Shown here: piece after piece, positions 47,094-50,896 of the stretch
Numbering within the stretch: the first letter of the stretch is position 1
Layout of the letters: each line of letters starts with the position of its first letter
NCBI GenBank assembly: GCA_903857795.1
Contig: CAIOGM010000173.1
Coordinates: 1 to 50,896, forward strand
Origin: an uncultured Geobacter sp.
GTDB lineage: Bacteria > Desulfobacterota > Desulfuromonadia > Geobacterales > CAIOGM01
Direction: 5' to 3'
Length of the DNA: 50,896 nucleotides
Made by a program: the position numbers and the translations under genes
The notes under the pieces: model-generated
Databases searched by the model: none
Told to the model about the DNA's origin: nothing
The model's input: only the letters and a program-made list of their open reading frames with translations

Positions 47094-50000
47094 TTAGAAC
47101 TTCTCGAAGTGGTTGTCCAGGGGATCATCGCTCTCCATCTTCAGGTCATGCCCGCCGGCTCTCTTCACCCCGGAGTAGCCGATGGGCATGGAGTTGATCG
47201 GAGTGGGGGCCGGTTTCCTTGCAGGTTTCGCCATGATCTGCTTTGACCGGGCCATGGTCCGGCTGGGAAGAGTGGGGGCGCCCATGTCGCCGATCCGGAA
47301 GAAGGCCACGGTGGCCTGGAGCTGCTCGGCCTGGGAGGAGAGCTCCTCGGAGGTGGAGGCCATCTCCTCGGCTGCCGAGGCGTTCTGCTGGATCACCTGA
47401 TCCAGCTGCTGAATCGCCTTGTTGATCTGCTCGGCCCCGCTCTCCTGCTCCCGGCTTGCGGCGTTGATCTCCTGGACCAGCTCCGCGGTCTTCCGGATAT
47501 CCGGGACTATCCGGGCCAGCATCTCCCCGGCCCGCTCGGCAACCTCCACGCTGGAGGCGGAGAGACCGGAGATCTCCCGGGCCGCCGCCTGGCTCCGTTC
47601 CGCCAGCTTGCGCACCTCCGAGGCGACCACGGCGAACCCCTTGCCATGCTCCCCGGCTCGGGCCGCCTCGATGGCCGCGTTCAACGCCAGCATGTTGGTC
47701 TGCCGGGCGATCTCCTCGATGATGGTGATCTTCCCCGCGATCTCCCGCATGGCGGCCACGGTCTCGGCCACCGCCGCTCCGCCGGCGGTGGCGTCTTCCG
47801 CCGCCTTGTTGGCGATCTTGTCGGTCTGTTGGGCGTTGTCGTCGTTCTGCCGGATGTTGGAGGTCATCTGCTCCATGCTGGAGGAGGCCTGTTCGGCGGC
47901 GGCGGCCTGCTCCGAGGCCCCATGGGACATGTTCTCCGATCCGGAACTCATCTGCAGTGATCCGGCGGCTACGCTGTCGGCTGCCGTCTTCACCTCGCTC
48001 ACCACGGAGGTGAGCTGCCGGACCATGGTGATGAGCGCCTGCATCAGCTCGTCGTTGGCGGAGCGCTCCTTGAGATCCACCATCAGATTGCCGCCGGCCA
48101 CCTCCCGGGCGCCGGTGGTGATCCGGTTCAAGGCCCCAATGAGATCGTTGAGGTTGCTCTTGATGATGTTGTATTCGCCGAGGTACTGGACGGTAATGGG
48201 GGGAGGCATATCCCCCTTGGAGATGCGATCCACATAGTTTGCGGTGAGCATGAGCGGATCGACGATGTTGGTGACGGTGTCGTTAATCCCGGTCACCAGG
48301 GTGCGCCACCCCCCCACGAAGCGGTCGGCATCGGCCCTCCGGTCCAGGTCGCCGCTGGCGGCAGCCTTGATTATTGTGTCGCTCTCCGCCAGCAGGTCGG
48401 TCATCGTTTGGACCAGGGCGTTGAGATTGTTCTTGATGACGTTGTACTCGCCCCGGTAGTCGATGGTGATGGCGGGGGGGATGATCCCCTTGGCGACCTT
48501 GTCCACGTAATCGGCGGTGAGCATAAGCGGGGAGACGATGTTGGTGATGATGTCATTAATTCCGGTAACCAGCGTATGCCAGCCGCCGACGAAGAGAGAG
48601 GCGTCGGCCCGGCGATCCAGTTGACCGGCGGCAGCGGCCTTGATGATCGTGTCGGTCTCGACCTGCAGCTCGTTCATCATACTGACCACCGAATTGAGGC
48701 TGTTCTTGATGATGTTGTACTCCCCCTGGTAGTCGGTGCTGATGGCGGGGGGGATGATTCCCTGAGAGATCTTGTTCACATAGTCGGCGGTTACCATGAG
48801 CGGATCGACGATGTTGGTGACGGTAGTATTGATCCCCAGCACCAGCTGTCGCCAGCTCCCTACGAAGAGGTCCGCGTTGGCCCGTTCATCCAGCCGGCCG
48901 TCAGCGGCGGCCCGGACGACCCGGTTGGCCTCGGTCAGGAGGTTGTTCATGATGTCGATGCAGTTGTTCAGGTTGGACTTGATCTCGTTGAAGTCCCCCT
49001 GATAATTTTCGGTGATCCGGGGGGGGATATCCCCCTTGGAGATCCGGTCCACGTAGGTGGCCGCCATGTTGAGCGGTTCGATGACCGCATCCAGGGTCTC
49101 GTTGAAGCCGGTGACGACCTTCTGGTAGTCACCGCGATGTTTGGCGGCGTCGGCCCGTGCGGTCAATTTCCCGGCAATGGCTTGCTGAGCCAGGAGGTTG
49201 GCGTCGGTGACCAGGGCGTTGATGTTGTCGATGCAGTTGTTGAGGTTGAGTTTGATCTCGTTGAAATCCCCCTGGTACTGATCGGTGATCCTGGGGGGGA
49301 GGTCCCCCTTGGAGATCCGGTCCACGTATTCGGCCGCCATGTTCAAGGGGCCGATGACCGCATCCAGCGTCTCGTTGAAACCGACCACGATCTGCCGGAA
49401 GTCCCCCTGATGTCTGGAGACGTCGGCCCGGGTGGCCAGGTGTCCGGCCACGGCGGAGTCGGTGAGCATCCCGGCATCGGCGATGAGCCCCCTGATGGCC
49501 GAGACCATCCGTTCCATGGCCCCCTGGAGGATGCCGGTCTCGTCTTTGGCCGTGGAGTCCAGCAGCACATCCGTATCGCCGGCGGCGATCTTGTTGGCGG
49601 CAGCCACGCAGGCGGCCACCGGCCGGGTGATGCCGCGGGTGAGGATCCAGGCGATGAGCACTACCAGGAGCAGTGCTATTGTCATCAGCCCCAGGATCAG
49701 TTCGACCGCCAGGTCATAGGTGTCGCCGGCCAGCTTCCCCAGCCGCTCCACCTCCTTTACCTGACGGCTGTCCAGCTCTTCCACGGCGTCGAAGTAGGCG
49801 GTCTGAGCCTTCCTCATGTTCGCCAGCAGGTGGGCTGTCGCCTCCTCCTTCTTCCCCGCCTTGATCAGATCAAGGGCGATCTGCTGCTGCTCCCGGTAGG
49901 CGGCCCGCGTGTCGATAATGTTCTTCAGGAGTTTCTTCCCCGCCGGTTGTCTCACGATCTTGGCCAACTCATCCAGGTGTTTGTCGACGATCACTTTCGC

Positions 50001-50267
50001 CTCGCCGATCCGGGCCAGCTCCTTCTCCTTGATGGCCGGATCGTCGAAGAGGATTATGTTGCGCAGGGCGCGCGCCACCACGTTGATCTGTTTGTTGATG
50101 TCGTTGAGCATCAGCGTCTTGGGCCACTTGTCGGTGACCAGGTCTTCCACATCCACATCGATGGCCTTCAACCGGTTCATGGCGAAGAGCCCCAAGGTGA
50201 GCATGAGAATGAGGACAATCCCGAAGCCAAGACTCAAACGTGTGCCAATCTTCATGTTCTTCAGCAT
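47094..50267 (-). CDS. Giant poly-HAMP chemoreceptor with four-helix-bundle sensor
   Basis: The 1057-residue receptor has TM1 (about residues 12-32), a 4HB_MCP-type periplasmic domain (about 34-190), TM2 (about 192-212), HAMP, then five tandem units of about 92 residues (about 290-760). Each has a form of [27 protein letters not shown] and YQG(D/E)(F/Y)N.IK. The methyl-accepting core follows, with tip [20 protein letters not shown]. It ends in HFEKF, a likely CheR/CheB-docking pentapeptide. Units three to five form a subtype ([17 protein letters not shown]). It heads the visible cheW-cheR-cheB operon and follows another receptor gene by 53 bp. Confidence 0.93.
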   Translation of the reverse strand: MLKNMKIGTRLSLGFGIVLILMLTLGLFAMNRLKAIDVDVEDLVTDKWPKTLMLNDINKQINVVARALRNIILFDDPAIKEKELARIGEAKVIVDKHLDELAKIVRQPAGKKLLKNIIDTRAAYREQQQIALDLIKAGKKEEATAHLLANMRKAQTAYFDAVEELDSRQVKEVERLGKLAGDTYDLAVELILGLMTIALLLVVLIAWILTRGITRPVAACVAAANKIAAGDTDVLLDSTAKDETGILQGAMERMVSAIRGLIADAGMLTDSAVAGHLATRADVSRHQGDFRQIVVGFNETLDAVIGPLNMAAEYVDRISKGDLPPRITDQYQGDFNEIKLNLNNCIDNINALVTDANLLAQQAIAGKLTARADAAKHRGDYQKVVTGFNETLDAVIEPLNMAATYVDRISKGDIPPRITENYQGDFNEIKSNLNNCIDIMNNLLTEANRVVRAAADGRLDERANADLFVGSWRQLVLGINTTVTNIVDPLMVTADYVNKISQGIIPPAISTDYQGEYNIIKNSLNSVVSMMNELQVETDTIIKAAAAGQLDRRADASLFVGGWHTLVTGINDIITNIVSPLMLTADYVDKVAKGIIPPAITIDYRGEYNVIKNNLNALVQTMTDLLAESDTIIKAAASGDLDRRADADRFVGGWRTLVTGINDTVTNIVDPLMLTANYVDRISKGDMPPPITVQYLGEYNIIKSNLNDLIGALNRITTGAREVAGGNLMVDLKERSANDELMQALITMVRQLTSVVSEVKTAADSVAAGSLQMSSGSENMSHGASEQAAAAEQASSSMEQMTSNIRQNDDNAQQTDKIANKAAEDATAGGAAVAETVAAMREIAGKITIIEEIARQTNMLALNAAIEAARAGEHGKGFAVVASEVRKLAERSQAAAREISGLSASSVEVAERAGEMLARIVPDIRKTAELVQEINAASREQESGAEQINKAIQQLDQVIQQNASAAEEMASTSEELSSQAEQLQATVAFFRIGDMGAPTLPSRTMARSKQIMAKPARKPAPTPINSMPIGYSGVKRAGGHDLKMESDDPLDNHFEKF

Positions 50268-50320
50268 GATTCACTCCATTGCATAGTCAGTCACCAGTTA
50301 CCGGCCCATGTTCCTAGCCT

Positions 50321-50896
50321 CTAAAACTTCTCGAAATTGCTCTCAAGCGGATCGTCAAGCTCCATCTCCAGGTCGTGCCCCACCGCCTTCTTCATCCCGC
50401 CGCGGTCATTGGCGCCGGCCTGGGCAAAATAGGTGACGCCGGGTTTTCTCGCCGCTCTGGAGCCGACCCGTTCCATCTGCCGGGGCCGCGGGGCGCTCCC
50501 CCTGCTGTCGCCGGCCCGGAAGAAGGCCACCGTGGCCTGGAGTTGCTCCGCCTGGGAGGAGAGCTCTTCGGCGGTTGACGCCATCTCCTCGGCCGCCGAG
50601 GCGTTCTGCTGGATCACCTGGTCCAGCTGCTGGATCGCCTTATTGATCTGTTCGGCTCCGCTCTCCTGCTCCCTGCTTGCGGCGTTGATCTCCTGCACCA
50701 GCTCTGCGGTCTTCCGGATGTCCGGCACGATCCTGGCCAGCAGCTCCCCGGCCCGTTCGGCCACCGCAACGCTGGAGGAGGAGAGTCCGGAGATCTCCCG
50801 GGCCGCGGCCTGGCTCCGTTCCGCCAGCTTGCGCACCTCCGAGGCGACCACCGCAAACCCCTTGCCGTGCTCTCCGGCCCGGGCCGCCTCGATGGC
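50321..50896 (-). CDS. Chemoreceptor, C-terminal part (runs past the window edge)
   Basis: Only the last 191 residues are in view. They begin within the methyl-accepting hairpin tip ([18 protein letters not shown]) and continue through [20 protein letters not shown] and [20 protein letters not shown] to a variable tail ending NFEKF. Protein and DNA are nearly identical to the matching parts of the receptors at 47094 and 39187, evidence of recent duplication or gene conversion. The sensor half lies outside the window. Confidence 0.93.
   Translation of the reverse strand, partial: AIEAARAGEHGKGFAVVASEVRKLAERSQAAAREISGLSSSSVAVAERAGELLARIVPDIRKTAELVQEINAASREQESGAEQINKAIQQLDQVIQQNASAAEEMASTAEELSSQAEQLQATVAFFRAGDSRGSAPRPRQMERVGSRAARKPGVTYFAQAGANDRGGMKKAVGHDLEMELDDPLESNFEKF

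Noticed and set aside
50268-50320. TGGTGACTGACTATGCA as a sigma-54 promoter for the 1057-residue receptor
   Set aside because: GG and GC are 13 bp apart instead of 12, and the -24/-12 boxes otherwise match poorly.

Overview
The window looks like a chromosomal segment of a Geobacter/Pelobacter-type bacterium (Geobacterales, Desulfobacterota). This is an inference from gene content: a biosynthetic arginine decarboxylase near a carboxynorspermidine-dehydrogenase-like gene, many receiver-domain signalling proteins, very large poly-HAMP chemoreceptors, and GC-rich coding DNA with strong AGGAGG ribosome sites. No rRNA, tRNA, CRISPR array or complete insertion sequence was seen.

Positions 1-20,204 are mostly metabolic. 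In order they hold proC (minus); a polyamine block (carboxynorspermidine/saccharopine dehydrogenase and speA) interrupted by a Phd/RelE-type toxin-antitoxin pair and a hexanucleotide repeat; a small exported protein; a minus-strand three-gene formate dehydrogenase operon whose catalytic gene carries a one-base frameshift; a 435-residue unknown plus an orphan PilB/GspE-like ATPase; an exported alpha/beta hydrolase next to a collapsed pirin relic; a small coiled-coil gene; a cyclopropane-fatty-acid-synthase/FAD-reductase pair; malQ; and an O-acetylhomoserine sulfhydrylase.

Positions 20,205-25,130 (plus strand) form a small regulatory island. An AT-rich promoter with an operator-like dyad drives four tightly packed genes: a transposase-type HTH protein, an unknown, a ferritin-like helical protein, and a receiver-GGDEF diguanylate cyclase. 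A receiver-HD-GYP protein with a damaged metal site follows, then a low-complexity protein behind a near-consensus sigma-28 (flagellar) promoter.

Positions 25,117-50,896 are entirely minus strand. In transcription order, a chemosensory operon comes first (two chemoreceptors, cheW, cheR, cheB, NtrC-type response regulator). A putative sigma-54 promoter with upstream dyads follows and leads into a nitrile-hydratase-leader-like small protein, cheY and a third giant chemoreceptor. Next come a sensor kinase, three receiver proteins (PAS; PAS-GGDEF; HD-GYP) and a second HD-GYP protein. The run ends with a CHASE-type sensor kinase translationally coupled to a pyridoxal-phosphate decarboxylase, a TPR/ATP-grasp ligase-like protein and a second PLP enzyme. 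The most novel-looking parts are this kinase-PLP-ATP-grasp-PLP operon and the chemosensory/NtrC/sigma-54/leader-peptide-like arrangement.
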